From assembly GCF_014489415.1 (NCBI RefSeq), contig NZ_CP060822.1:1560311-1624310 (forward strand): a stretch of 64,000 nucleotides of DNA. The letters are read 5' to 3'. Position numbers and translations under genes: made by a program. This DNA is from Cylindrospermopsis curvispora GIHE-G1. GTDB lineage: Bacteria; Cyanobacteriota; Cyanobacteriia; Cyanobacteriales; Nostocaceae. A model generated the notes under the pieces. It did not search any database, was not told the DNA's origin, and was given only the letters and a program-made list of their open reading frames with translations. This document shows positions 45,140-54,425 of the stretch, piece after piece (position 1 is the stretch's first letter; each line of letters starts with the position of its first letter).

Positions 45140-46675
45140 TTATAAATCCAAACCATTTTTCTGTAATCTTTTAAATGGATCTAATATCAGATCCATAACT
45201 CGACGTTGACGGACAATAAGTTCTGCGGTAGCTGTTTGACCTGGTATTAGGGGAATGGGCTTATCCCCAGATTTGATATAGGGTTTTTCTAAGGCAATTT
45301 CTAATTGGTATGTTTCCACAGAAGTGGGTCTATTTGGTGAAACCTTTGCATCAGGTGAAATCCATAAAACCCTTCCCTGAGTTACCCCATACTCCTGGAA
45401 TGGATAGGCATCAAATTTAATTTTTACTGGCATTCCTACTTTAATAAAACCACTTTGTTGACTTGGTATTTCCGCTTTCAAAATTAAATTGGCATCTTTG
45501 GGAGCAATTTGAGCTACCATTTGTCCTACCTGAACAACAGCACCTGGCTTTTTAATCGGTAGCTCGAAGACTATACCATCCACAGGCGATCGCAATGTTC
45601 GTTGTTGTAATTGTAATTGCAGGGACTTGATTTGACTTTTAGTTTGGCTAATCTCCGATTTTATGCCACTAATTTGTGTTTGTAAATCTTTGAGTTGCTC
45701 TTGATTTTTTAACACTGTTAATTTACCTGCTTGAATAATACTTTGGTAACTACTTTCCTGTTCTTGTAACCGGAGTTTGGCTTGTTGAATTTCCGACCGT
45801 AATTGATTCATAACCGAGTTGTATCGGTTTAATTCTTCCCGTAGTTGTAAACTAGCCCTTTGCAGGTTAGAACTAGCTTCCTGTCGTAATCTTTGACTAT
45901 CTTCTGCTGTTTTTTCTATCTCCACAAATCGGGTTTGAGGAATTATCCCTTCTTCTAACAGTTGGTTATAGCGAGCAACTTCTAGGGAATCTCGACGTAA
46001 ACGGTTTTCAGCTAATCCATAAGCAATTTGGGTAGACTGGATATTCTGTTTTACTTGTTCTACTTGTGTAAGTCTTTCCAATTTTTGCAATTGATACGCA
46101 CTCTGTTTAGCATCGAGATTTTCCCTTGCTTGATTTAATTGGGCAAGTTTTTCTAGGGATTGGGATTGATTTTGTTGTTTCTGAATATTAATAGCCAGTA
46201 ACACCTGATTATATAACAATTCTACTTGGGTTTGACGATTGACTAAACCCTCTAATTTTGCTTGAGCTTCTTGTAATTGTGTGCGCAGTAATTGAGATTC
46301 AATTTCCATCAAAGGTTGTCCAGCTTTAACCCTGGCACCTTCTTTTACATTAACTGCAACCACACTACCCATGACTGAACTATCTAACTTATGAGTTGCA
46401 CCTTTTGGTTCCATTCTACCACTAGCACTCCCCGTTTCGTCAATTTGAGAGAACATAATCCATGGTAAAGCAACTGCTGTAAAAGTAACTAGTAAATACA
46501 GCATTGATCTGGTCCACACTTTGGGTAAAGCATCTAATAATTCTTCCGTGCCATAAAACCAGTCTTTAACTGAAGTTTCTATCTGGTTGGGATTTTCTTG
46601 AGTAATAATTTCGGCAATTGGCGGTTGTTCTGATATCAAAATTGCCGAAGATGAATTATAGGTTGATTGTGGCAT
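45140..46675 (-). CDS. HlyD-family secretion adaptor (second exporter)
   Basis: 511 residues: a cytoplasmic N-terminus of about 55 residues, one TM (about 58-77), lipoyl half-motif (GSVVAVNVKEGARVKAGQPLMEIES), a very long coiled coil (about 135-365) and beta-barrel/C-terminal HlyD signature. Partner of the ABC gene 23 bases upstream. Confidence 0.93.
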   Translation of the reverse strand: MPQSTYNSSSAILISEQPPIAEIITQENPNQIETSVKDWFYGTEELLDALPKVWTRSMLYLLVTFTAVALPWIMFSQIDETGSASGRMEPKGATHKLDSSVMGSVVAVNVKEGARVKAGQPLMEIESQLLRTQLQEAQAKLEGLVNRQTQVELLYNQVLLAINIQKQQNQSQSLEKLAQLNQARENLDAKQSAYQLQKLERLTQVEQVKQNIQSTQIAYGLAENRLRRDSLEVARYNQLLEEGIIPQTRFVEIEKTAEDSQRLRQEASSNLQRASLQLREELNRYNSVMNQLRSEIQQAKLRLQEQESSYQSIIQAGKLTVLKNQEQLKDLQTQISGIKSEISQTKSQIKSLQLQLQQRTLRSPVDGIVFELPIKKPGAVVQVGQMVAQIAPKDANLILKAEIPSQQSGFIKVGMPVKIKFDAYPFQEYGVTQGRVLWISPDAKVSPNRPTSVETYQLEIALEKPYIKSGDKPIPLIPGQTATAELIVRQRRVMDLILDPFKRLQKNGLDL

Positions 46676-46698
46676 AAATTTCCCTTACCTCAAGTTCA

Positions 46699-49416
46699 CT
46701 AACTAACTACGGATAACTGTTGTTGATTAAGATAGTAATAATTTCCACGTTTAGCAATCAATTCTTCGTGAGTACCTTGCTCGACTAAAATTCCCCGATC
46801 TAATACTAAAATTAAGTCAGCATGACGTACGGTAGATAGACGATGGGCAATTATTAAACTAGTGCGTCCTTTGAGAATTTTCTGCAAGTTTTTTTGAATA
46901 ATTCTTTCAGATTCTGCATCTAGATGACTGGTGGCTTCATCTAATATTAAAAGGCGCGGATTTCCTAATAATGCTCTAGCTATAGCTAAACGTTGTCTTT
47001 GTCCCCCCGATAACATACCTCCTCCCTCACCAATTTGAGTTTCGTAACCCATGGGCATAAATTTAATAAATTCATCTGCACCTGCTAATTGTGCCACGGT
47101 AATGATTTCTTCTAAGGTGGATTCTGGATGGGCAATACTGATGTTTTCTCTAATTGTACCACCAAATAAAAATGTGTCCTGGTCCACAACCCCTATTTGA
47201 GACCGTAAGGATTTGAGAGCAATACTTGTCACATCTTGATTGTCTATTAAAATTCTACCATCTGTCGCAGGATATAATCCTAAAATTAGTTTGGATAGAG
47301 TTGTCTTACCAGATCCACTTCTTCCTACTACTGCTACGGTTTGTTCAGGTTTAATGTGAAAGTTGATGTTTTCTAAAATGTTAATATCGCTGTCTTTGTG
47401 ATAACGAAAGGTGACATTTTCAAAGCAAATTTCTCCCCTTAGTTTTGATAAACTTTGCCGAGGTTGGATGACTAAGTCCTCTTCTACTTCTGCTTCTAAT
47501 ACATCATTAATGCGCTCGGTAGAAACTATAACTTCTTGAAGTTGATTCCACAACACGATTAACCTTTGAAAAGGCTGGATAATGTTGCCTAATAACATAT
47601 TAAAGGCTACTAGTTGACCAATAGTCAACTGATTTTGAATTACTAACCAAGCGCCAAACCAGAGTAAGCCTGTTGTTGCTAAAGATTGAATGGTGGCACT
47701 AATTATTTGTAACTTATTACTAATAATTTGAACGGCAAAGTTTTTCTTGGTCAAATTATGTAGTAATTCTTCCCAGCGCCATCTTACAGTTTGTTCTATA
47801 GCTAAGGAACGAATTGAAGAAATGCCACTTAAAGCCTGAATTAAATAGCTATTCTCTTTGGCTAATGCTCCAAATACTTCTCGACTAATACGTCTCAAAA
47901 AAGGTGTGGCAAATAATGCTAGAAAAACAAATGGTGGGACAATTGCTAAAACAAACAATGCTAGAGGTGGACTATACCAAAACATCAAGCCTACATAAAT
48001 AAATACCGTTAGTAAATCTAGAATAATAGATAGGGCTTCCCCCGTGAGGAATCGCTGAATTTTTTGGTTTTCTTGTACGCGAGAAACAATGTCACCCACA
48101 TAACGAGACTCAAAAAAAGACAAGGGTAGTAAAAATGTATGTTTGATAAATCCCACCAATAATGCTACGCTAATTTTATTAGCTGTGTGGTCTAATAAAT
48201 ATTGTCTAAGTCCATTAATCACTACTCTAAATAATCCGAAAATTAGTAAACCAAACCCAACTGTATTTAGGGTTATTGTGCTACCCTGAACTATAACCCG
48301 ATCCAACAAAAGTTGGGTAAATAGGGGTGTTACCAAACCAAAGATCTGAATTAAAATCGAAGCCACCAAAACTTCTACAAGTATCTGAAAGTGAGGTTTC
48401 ACTAACTCAAATAACTGCCAAAATGGGCTGTTAGCTTCTATGCTCTCTTGAAAAGATTTTGTAGGTTCTAATAATAGTGCATAACCAGTCCACCCAGCTT
48501 TAAATTCCTCAACTGTTAAAGTTCGTTGTCCAATAGCGGGATCTCCTACAATTACCTGTTTTTTGCTAATCTCATAGACTACTATATAATGTTTTCCCTC
48601 CCAATGGGCGATCGCGGGTAATGGTTGCTGAGCAAATTTATCTAAACTAGCTTTTACTGGACGGGTAGCAAAACCAATACTTTCAGCAGCACTGGTTAAA
48701 CTTTTCATTGATGCACCAGAACGGTTAACATTAGCCAGTTCTCGCAGACGATTAATACTGAAATTTTTCCCCCAATAACGGCTAATCATTACTAAACAAG
48801 CTGCGCCACAGTCGGAAGCACTTTGTTGTTCAAAATATGGGTATCGTTTACTAATTTTATGCCACCAATTACTAACTGTAACTGTGGGAGTAGGGAAGTA
48901 TTTTTGTGATTTTTTCCGTTCTGGTTTAGCTGGTTTAACTGGTTTCCTCTCTGGAGGAAATTGAATGATATTCTGACTTGTGGTAGAGATTGGTGTTTCT
49001 AGGTGTGTTTTTAAAAAGCTATCCCAATTCTTGGCTTGGAGTAGCAGACGCTCTAGAACACTAGGCAATTGATTAATTACTTCCTGGGGAAGATAACCAA
49101 TCTTTAAATCTACGGAAGCTCTAACAACATAATTGGCAAAATCATATTCGGGAAATAATGTCAACTCCCCAAAGCATGCTCCCGATGTTAAAGTGCTAAC
49201 TAAATTGTTCCTACTATCTAATATTCTTGCTCGACCTGATAATACTAAATAAATTCCTGGGCGGGCGGTTTCAGATTGCCAAAATTGTTTCCCCACAATA
49301 GGTTCAATGATTTCCAATTTTTGCAAACAATTTTCTAAATCATTTTGATCCAGGGATTTACCTAAAATATGACTAATTTGGGCAGATATATGTTCTTGAG
49401 AAAGGGCTGAAATCAT
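46699..49416 (-). CDS. ABC exporter with cyclic-nucleotide-binding-like and peptidase C39 domains
   Basis: 905 residues. cNMP-binding-like domain (about 10-130, GACFGELTLFPE at 79-90); Pro/Lys linker; C39 domain with Cys203 (SDCGAACLVM), His276 (HWEGKHY) and Asp292 (GDPAIG), all catalytic residues present; six TMs (about 345-610); ATPase with Walker A GRSGSGKTT (698-706) and LSGGQ (802-806). It could process Gly-Gly precursors and/or export the nearby giant protein; no Gly-Gly precursor lies beside it. HetC-like architecture. Confidence 0.92.
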   Translation of the reverse strand: MISALSQEHISAQISHILGKSLDQNDLENCLQKLEIIEPIVGKQFWQSETARPGIYLVLSGRARILDSRNNLVSTLTSGACFGELTLFPEYDFANYVVRASVDLKIGYLPQEVINQLPSVLERLLLQAKNWDSFLKTHLETPISTTSQNIIQFPPERKPVKPAKPERKKSQKYFPTPTVTVSNWWHKISKRYPYFEQQSASDCGAACLVMISRYWGKNFSINRLRELANVNRSGASMKSLTSAAESIGFATRPVKASLDKFAQQPLPAIAHWEGKHYIVVYEISKKQVIVGDPAIGQRTLTVEEFKAGWTGYALLLEPTKSFQESIEANSPFWQLFELVKPHFQILVEVLVASILIQIFGLVTPLFTQLLLDRVIVQGSTITLNTVGFGLLIFGLFRVVINGLRQYLLDHTANKISVALLVGFIKHTFLLPLSFFESRYVGDIVSRVQENQKIQRFLTGEALSIILDLLTVFIYVGLMFWYSPPLALFVLAIVPPFVFLALFATPFLRRISREVFGALAKENSYLIQALSGISSIRSLAIEQTVRWRWEELLHNLTKKNFAVQIISNKLQIISATIQSLATTGLLWFGAWLVIQNQLTIGQLVAFNMLLGNIIQPFQRLIVLWNQLQEVIVSTERINDVLEAEVEEDLVIQPRQSLSKLRGEICFENVTFRYHKDSDINILENINFHIKPEQTVAVVGRSGSGKTTLSKLILGLYPATDGRILIDNQDVTSIALKSLRSQIGVVDQDTFLFGGTIRENISIAHPESTLEEIITVAQLAGADEFIKFMPMGYETQIGEGGGMLSGGQRQRLAIARALLGNPRLLILDEATSHLDAESERIIQKNLQKILKGRTSLIIAHRLSTVRHADLILVLDRGILVEQGTHEELIAKRGNYYYLNQQQLSVVS

Positions 49417-49419
49417 TTC

Positions 49420-49516
49420 CTAAACTCCTATAAGTAGGGAGGCACAATTATTTGTAGGATGCCCATGGGGGCGTTGGGTTTCGTTCCTCAACCCAATCTA
49501 CGTTCTAAACTCCTAT
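49420..49516 (+). mobile_element. MITE-like element, copy 3, with 12-bp flanking direct repeats
   Basis: Element 49431-49504: left end TAAGTAGGGAGGCACAATTA, REP-like hairpin GTTGGGTTTCGTTCCTCAACCCAA, right end truncated at CTACGTT. CTAAACTCCTAT occurs on both sides (49420-49431 and 49505-49516). It sits just upstream of the ABC exporter start, and the left repeat contains that gene's ribosome-binding region. Confidence 0.75.
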
Positions 49517-49538
49517 ATCAGTGATTATTCGCCGGAGA

Positions 49539-50159
49539 TCATTGATGATTTGGAAGTAGACTAAATGACCAATTAAAACTAGGTTCTAAGTTGGATGGTA
49601 AATCACAAATTGAAATACTTTTATCCTGATTTGCTGGATCTTTTATGGCACAGGGGTTTTTAGCTCTAGTGGAAAGTCCCATTTGCTTGAGTAACCGATT
49701 AATATGGCGATCGCTAATGGTAATGCCCAATTCCTTAGCTAGATGTTTACTCAACCATTGAGCGGTCCAATTGCTAAAAGCATAGCCATATTCCCGAGGA
49801 CTATGATTAACTAGGTCTTTCAATCTTTCTAAGTACTGATTATTAACGGTTTTTGGTCTCCCTATCTTTCGCTCTTTCCATTTGTGTGCCATTCCTGCTT
49901 CTGCTATACCCATCCAATATCTGGCCATTTCCTGGGAACAGTCGATAATCTCACAGATCTGAGATTGGGATTTTCCCATATCAGCTAATAAGATAATCTC
50001 AATTCTACGGCGATACTCTGAGTGGGAATTGGTTTGCAAATTTTTTAACAGTGTTTTACGTTCAAAGGGGGTTAAAAACTTGCTCTCGTGTTTATCGTAA
50101 ATTTCATAAATATTATTGGTACTATTGGCATCAAGACTAGAAGACATAATTATCACCAT
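49539..50159 (-). CDS. IS630-type HTH protein without DDE domain (possible regulator)
   Basis: 206 residues. Residues about 40-105 are an HTH like the N-terminus of IS630/ISXO-type transposases (RRRIEIILLADMGKSQSQICEIIDCSQEMARYW) and about 115-165 a winged-helix HTH_33 (YGYAFSNWTAQWLSKHLAKELGITISDRHINRLLKQMGLS). The DDE catalytic domain is absent; 40 unrelated residues follow. It is either a truncated transposase or a domesticated DNA-binding protein; its place directly upstream of and co-oriented with the exporter operon favours a regulator. Confidence 0.7.
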   Translation of the reverse strand: MVIIMSSSLDANSTNNIYEIYDKHESKFLTPFERKTLLKNLQTNSHSEYRRRIEIILLADMGKSQSQICEIIDCSQEMARYWMGIAEAGMAHKWKERKIGRPKTVNNQYLERLKDLVNHSPREYGYAFSNWTAQWLSKHLAKELGITISDRHINRLLKQMGLSTRAKNPCAIKDPANQDKSISICDLPSNLEPSFNWSFSLLPNHQ

Positions 50160-50506
50160 TTTATCAAATACTACAAAGTCTTAGAGTGACAATCAACTAA
50201 ACTCAAATTAGTTCAAATTATTAAATTCAATATTTTTTCCCCCATCATAATCCATTCAAAAATCATCCAATCTGCCATAAATTAATATTGGCAAGATTGA
50301 CTGTTTATTTAATCCTATTGCTTATCTTATATTAAATTTTTGTTGAATGTGACAATACTTTAGATTGATGAATTGTGTTAATCTGACTAAAATCAGTAAA
50401 TAGTTGCTGTATATGTAACATAATCTCAGTTATTATGACGGACAAAAGTTCATCCGAGAGAGTGCTACTTCGGGTTTTACTTATTTTGATGATAATTGGT
50501 TTAATC
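50160..50506. other. Intergenic region without gene
   Basis: A+T-rich; no supported gene. It contains the divergent upstream space of the HTH gene and the 3' flank of the remnant at 50507. The short minus frame at 50332-50532 begins inside that remnant in another frame and is not credible. Confidence 0.5.
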
Positions 50507-50912
50507 TCATTTAGATTGCCATTCCCGAGCATAACCCAAGATACCTAATTTGCCAAAATCAAATCTAGAGTAGGGATTCAACAATTCCCTTAACCGTTGC
50601 AATAACTCAACTGAGTAGCCTAATTCCTGTCCTAGTGCGCCCAACATTGCCTCGCGGTGGTTCGGTATGGGCGATCGCTACCAATCGCTCGAACGTTTGT
50701 GGAGACTGAAAATGTTTAAGTAATTGTTGGTGGGTCTCAGCAGAAGATAAATCGCTCCATTCTCCCCGGGAACGTAAAAAGTCCAGCTGCTTCCCTAGTT
50801 GATAGATTTCCCCAGGTGCTAGGACGACGGGTATAGAGTTTTGCCCGTTGTCCCAACCAAACCCTAGATAAGCTAAACGAACCCCATGCAGGAGTGGGGT
50901 TTCATACTTCAA
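50507..50912 (-). pseudogene. Frameshifted C-terminal gene remnant
   Basis: The first frame reads ...GVRLAYLGFGWDNGQNSIPVVLAPGEIYQLGKQLDFL through FERLVAIAHTEPPR, then derails near 50650-50665. The other frame continues as REAMLGALGQELGYSVELLQRLRELLNPYSRFDFGKLGILGYAREWQSK to a stop at 50507. The apparent N-terminus (MKYETP) comes from the MITE-like repeat upstream, so the 5' part of the gene is gone. Family not recognised. Confidence 0.75.
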
Positions 50913-50956
50913 ACCAACCTACATTCATCTGATATTTAATTCCATCCACCCACTTA
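50895..50956 (+). mobile_element. MITE-like element, copy 4 (right half), on a stop codon
   Basis: Holds the TGGGGTTTCATACTTCAAACCAACCTAC hairpin core in degenerate form and the right end TTAATTCCATCCACCCACTTA. Its terminal TTA (50954-50956) is the complement of the stop codon of the pyrophosphorylase-like gene. Confidence 0.7.
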
Positions 50957-53479
50957 AACTTCTGCGTAGTGTTCCTGTTGACGTTCCACAAAAGTTTGTA
51001 CGCGATAACGATAAATCCTCATATTTTCGTCCGCCCACTCCTTATCACTACTGTTAACAAATAAATGTACCAAAGGTTCACTTGCATCTGGTAATACTAG
51101 TACCCAACTGTCATCATAAGATTGACAAATTTTTACTCCATCAATTAATTCTAGGTTGTGTGCGGGATGGGTTTCCACTAGATAACGCATTAAAGCTCCT
51201 TTGGCAATCCAAGGACAACGAATGGTATAATTCTTGTGAATCACTCGCGGTAACTCTCCCCGCACAGCAGTCAAGGAACGTTCTTGAATTGTTAACATTT
51301 CAATCAATTTGGCGATGCAAAACATGGAATCAAATCCAGGATGTAATTGGGGGAAAATAAAACCGGTTTCGCCACTACCGCCTAATACCACATGGGAATT
51401 TTTTTGACAAGCTTCCATTAAAGCTGTAGGGTTGGCTTTGGTGCGAATTACTTTACCGTCATGACGACGTGCTACCTGTTCCACTGCACTCGAAGCATGA
51501 ACTGGTACCACTACAGAACTTCGAGGATTAGCTGTTAACATCATTTCTACCATTAATGCTGTCAGCATTTCTCCACGCACGGGATAACCAGACTCGTCCA
51601 CTAAAATTAGTTGTTCCCCATTTGCAGACACCTGTACACCAAAGTTCGCTTTCACCGCTTCTACTACATGACCTAATTGAGTTAATAGACCCTCTTTGGT
51701 TGTTATGGTCATTGATGTTTTATTTACACTGGCATTTAAAACTACTGCATCCGCACCAAATTTATCCAACAGCTGGGGTAGGACAGCACCAGAAACAGCA
51801 TAAACATAGTCGATAACAATCTTGGCTCGACTATTACGTAAAGTCTCTACATTTAAAAGGTTTTCAAAAGCTGTACAATAATAATCTATGACCTGACCAG
51901 GATAGGACACATCTCCAATTTCATGACTTTGCGCCCTTCGCATGTCCTCTTTAAAATAAGCTCCTTCAATTTTCTTTTCCTGAGCTTTAGTAATATTAAT
52001 TCCTTTACCATCCATAAACTCAATCAGGATATAATCGGGACGGTCTGGGTGCACTCGCACATGAATCCCACCAACTAAAGCCATTTTGGGAATTACGGTT
52101 CTGGTAATGGGAATTGCAGTGGAGTCAAGATTTTGAATATCTACCCCTACGGACATTAACCCAGCAATCAGAGAACGGGTGACCATACGTGAGACGGTGC
52201 GCTGATCACGGGAAACGCTGACTATGGAACCTGGTTTTAAGGTGGAACCATAAGCTACACCCAGTTTCACAGCAAATTCTGGACTAATATCAATGTTTGC
52301 TAAACCTTGTACCCCTCGCTGACCAAATAAGTTTCGTTGAGCGGTGTTTCCCCATATTAAATTAATGTTTAAAACAGCACCAGATTCAATCTTTTTACTC
52401 GGCCAAACCCGAATCCCTGGATTAATTTGTGCCTCTTCTCCTACCGTGGACAAGGAACCCACAATAGCAGCTTCCATTACATGGGCACGACGGTCTACCC
52501 TAGTACCACGGGAAATGACACAAGCAGATAGTTCTGCTTCTTCCCCAATAATCGCTCCATTCCAGACTATGGGACGTTTTAAATTCGCATCCGCACCAAT
52601 GGTCACGTTGTCACCAATTATTGTACCATCTTCAATTTTTACCCTGGCCCCAATTCGGCAATTATTACCAATAATAGTGGGACTCTCAATTTTTGCTGTG
52701 GGGTCAATATAAGTATTTTGACCTATCCATAGGGAGGGAGAAACTTCCCTATAGGCAATCTCTAATTTCACTTTCCTCCTTAAAGCATCATATTGTGCCT
52801 CTCTGTAGGCGTCTAAGTGACCTACATCACACCAGTAGCCTCGGTCAATATAACCATAAATGGGTTCATTCTTCTCTAATAGCAAGGGAAATAGGTCTTT
52901 TGAAAAATCAGATTCCGTATTTTCTGGTAGGTATTCTAAAACTTCTGGTTCTAAAACATAAATGCCCGTATTAACCGTGTCGGAAAAAACTTCTCCTGTG
53001 GAAGGTTTTTCTAAAAATCTTCTGATGTGACCTTCCTCATCTGTAATTACCACTCCAAATTCAATTGGGTTGGGAACACGGGTTAATATTAAAGTGGCTT
53101 TGGAGTTTTTTTGCTTATGAAACTCAATGGCTGCTTTTAAATCAAAATCTGTAATGCTATCACCGCTTATTACTAAAAATGTCTCGTCTAATAGTTCAGC
53201 CACGTTCTTAACACAACCTGCTGTGCCTAGAGCTTGTTCTTCTTCAATCGCATAGGTGATTTGCACCCCAAAATCACTACCGTCTTGAAAATATTCCCGA
53301 ATTACATCTGGTAAGTAGTGTAGTGTGGCAATTATTTCCGTAATTTCATTTTCTCGAAGAAGATGAATAATATGTTCGGCAATTGGTCTGTTTAAGATGG
53401 GAACCATTGGTTTGGGTAGATCACAGGTTAGAGGACGTAGTCTTGTCCCTGAACCACCTGCCATTAGCACTGCACGCAT
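50954..53479 (-). CDS. Mannose-1-phosphate guanylyltransferase-like protein fused to a phosphomannomutase-like domain
   Basis: 841 residues. N-terminal nucleotidyltransferase (about 1-235, MAGGSGTRLRPLTCDLPKPMVP, signature GxGTRLRPLT..KPM), left-handed beta-helix repeats (about 250-375, IIGNNCRIGARVKIEDGTIIG), then a phosphohexomutase-like half (about 380-820). In the mutase the phosphoserine loop should read TASHNP or similar; the corresponding region here is GGIHVRVHPDRPDY, with no Ser, so this half is probably inactive or regulatory. Likely supplies or senses sugar nucleotides for polysaccharide synthesis. This fusion is widespread in cyanobacteria. Confidence 0.88.
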   Translation of the reverse strand: MRAVLMAGGSGTRLRPLTCDLPKPMVPILNRPIAEHIIHLLRENEITEIIATLHYLPDVIREYFQDGSDFGVQITYAIEEEQALGTAGCVKNVAELLDETFLVISGDSITDFDLKAAIEFHKQKNSKATLILTRVPNPIEFGVVITDEEGHIRRFLEKPSTGEVFSDTVNTGIYVLEPEVLEYLPENTESDFSKDLFPLLLEKNEPIYGYIDRGYWCDVGHLDAYREAQYDALRRKVKLEIAYREVSPSLWIGQNTYIDPTAKIESPTIIGNNCRIGARVKIEDGTIIGDNVTIGADANLKRPIVWNGAIIGEEAELSACVISRGTRVDRRAHVMEAAIVGSLSTVGEEAQINPGIRVWPSKKIESGAVLNINLIWGNTAQRNLFGQRGVQGLANIDISPEFAVKLGVAYGSTLKPGSIVSVSRDQRTVSRMVTRSLIAGLMSVGVDIQNLDSTAIPITRTVIPKMALVGGIHVRVHPDRPDYILIEFMDGKGINITKAQEKKIEGAYFKEDMRRAQSHEIGDVSYPGQVIDYYCTAFENLLNVETLRNSRAKIVIDYVYAVSGAVLPQLLDKFGADAVVLNASVNKTSMTITTKEGLLTQLGHVVEAVKANFGVQVSANGEQLILVDESGYPVRGEMLTALMVEMMLTANPRSSVVVPVHASSAVEQVARRHDGKVIRTKANPTALMEACQKNSHVVLGGSGETGFIFPQLHPGFDSMFCIAKLIEMLTIQERSLTAVRGELPRVIHKNYTIRCPWIAKGALMRYLVETHPAHNLELIDGVKICQSYDDSWVLVLPDASEPLVHLFVNSSDKEWADENMRIYRYRVQTFVERQQEHYAEV

Positions 53480-53833
53480 AAATCCTCCTGTATACTAGCC
53501 GGGTTGTATATAGATTCGTTATAAAATATGACCTTTCTTTTTTAGTCTCCTATTAATTTTGACCTTTGAGGAACTTCCACAAGAGACATCTTATAAAAGT
53601 CCAGTAAATTTACTTATCTGCTCCTCAAGATTGTATGATTAACATCCTCTTCAGCAAATCTCTACTAGGTGGGCATCATGGCTCGCCTCTGGTTATACAT
53701 TAGCTATTATACAATAATTATCTTGCTGAAGATCTAGTTTGACTGGGATTCTTTTTAAACAATAGGGAAGTTCTCATAATGAATCAATTAAATTCTTATG
53801 CGTCCTTTTACTCTTGACAATGGCTCAAACAGG
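53480..53833. other. Intergenic region without gene
   Basis: No supported coding frame or RNA. Probably holds the divergent promoters of the pyrophosphorylase-like gene and of the small membrane protein gene. Confidence 0.5.
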
Positions 53834-53866
53834 TGGTAATATGGATTCGTAGAATCCATATTACTA
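53834..53866 (+). promoter_or_regulatory. Near-perfect palindrome upstream of a small membrane protein gene
   Basis: GTAATATGGATTC (53836-53848), loop GTA, GAATCCATATTAC (53852-53864): a perfect 13-bp inverted repeat, extended by one wobble and one pair. It lies 27 bases before the ATG at 53894. No T-run; it may be an operator or an mRNA 5' hairpin. Confidence 0.55.
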
Positions 53867-53893
53867 GTGCAGAGCTGTCAGGGATGTGAGAAG

Positions 53894-54082
53894 ATGAAAC
53901 TAATGATTATTGGACTTGGCTCTATTTATTTGGTTTTCGCTTGGCGATTCTGGTTAGGTTTTGAAAGAACACATTTCAGTCAAGGATTTTTCAATCGCCT
54001 AAAATTTAGTCTTCTGTGGCCAGTGTTTTACCTGACCAACTCCTCCTTTAGGCTTAATTTTAAAAGAGCACTCAAACGATAA
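53894..54082 (+). CDS. Small membrane-associated hypothetical protein
   Basis: 62 residues from ATG 53894 (GAGAAG just upstream); an in-frame GTG at 53867 would add nine residues. One hydrophobic N-terminal helix (LMIIGLGSIYLVFAWRFWLG), then a second hydrophobic stretch (FSLLWPVFYLTN) and a basic tail (NFKRALKR). Family not recognised. Confidence 0.6.
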   Translation: MKLMIIGLGSIYLVFAWRFWLGFERTHFSQGFFNRLKFSLLWPVFYLTNSSFRLNFKRALKR

Positions 54083-54100
54083 AGTTTTTGAATATTTGGT

Positions 54101-54370
54101 TTAAAAAGCTTGAATCCACTCTTTAACTATATACTCTGTCCAAATACCATTTTTCCAATAAGGGTCAGCTTCTATGAGTTGACTCACAGCATTTTCGCTC
54201 TCAGCTTCATAAATACCAAAGACCTTAGTAATATCCTTGGTGGGACCTATGGTAATTAGTATTCCCGCATCCTTTTGTTTTGCCAGTCCTTCTAGGTGTG
54301 CTTGACGATAGGGTTCCCGTTTAGTTAAAACCTCTTCGCAGTAAGTACCCCACATAATATATTTTGCCAT
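54101..54370 (-). CDS. YciI-like protein
   Basis: 89 residues with the ferredoxin-like YCII/Dabb fold pattern: MAKYIMWGTY start, RQAHLEGLAKQKDAG, GIYEAESENAVSQLIEADPYWKNGIW, and C-terminal VKEW. The conserved His (RQAHLEGL) and the DPY/W motif are present. Often a stand-alone enzyme-like protein of unknown substrate. AGGAAAAAG precedes the ATG. Confidence 0.85.
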   Translation of the reverse strand: MAKYIMWGTYCEEVLTKREPYRQAHLEGLAKQKDAGILITIGPTKDITKVFGIYEAESENAVSQLIEADPYWKNGIWTEYIVKEWIQAF

Positions 54371-54425
54371 GATCTTTTTCCTCTGATATTTGTAGTTGTT
54401 AAGCTTAACCTGCTCCCTAGGGAGT

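Noticed and set aside
50332-50532. A 66-residue minus-strand frame
   Set aside because: It starts inside the frameshifted remnant in another frame and shows no motif or ribosome-binding site.
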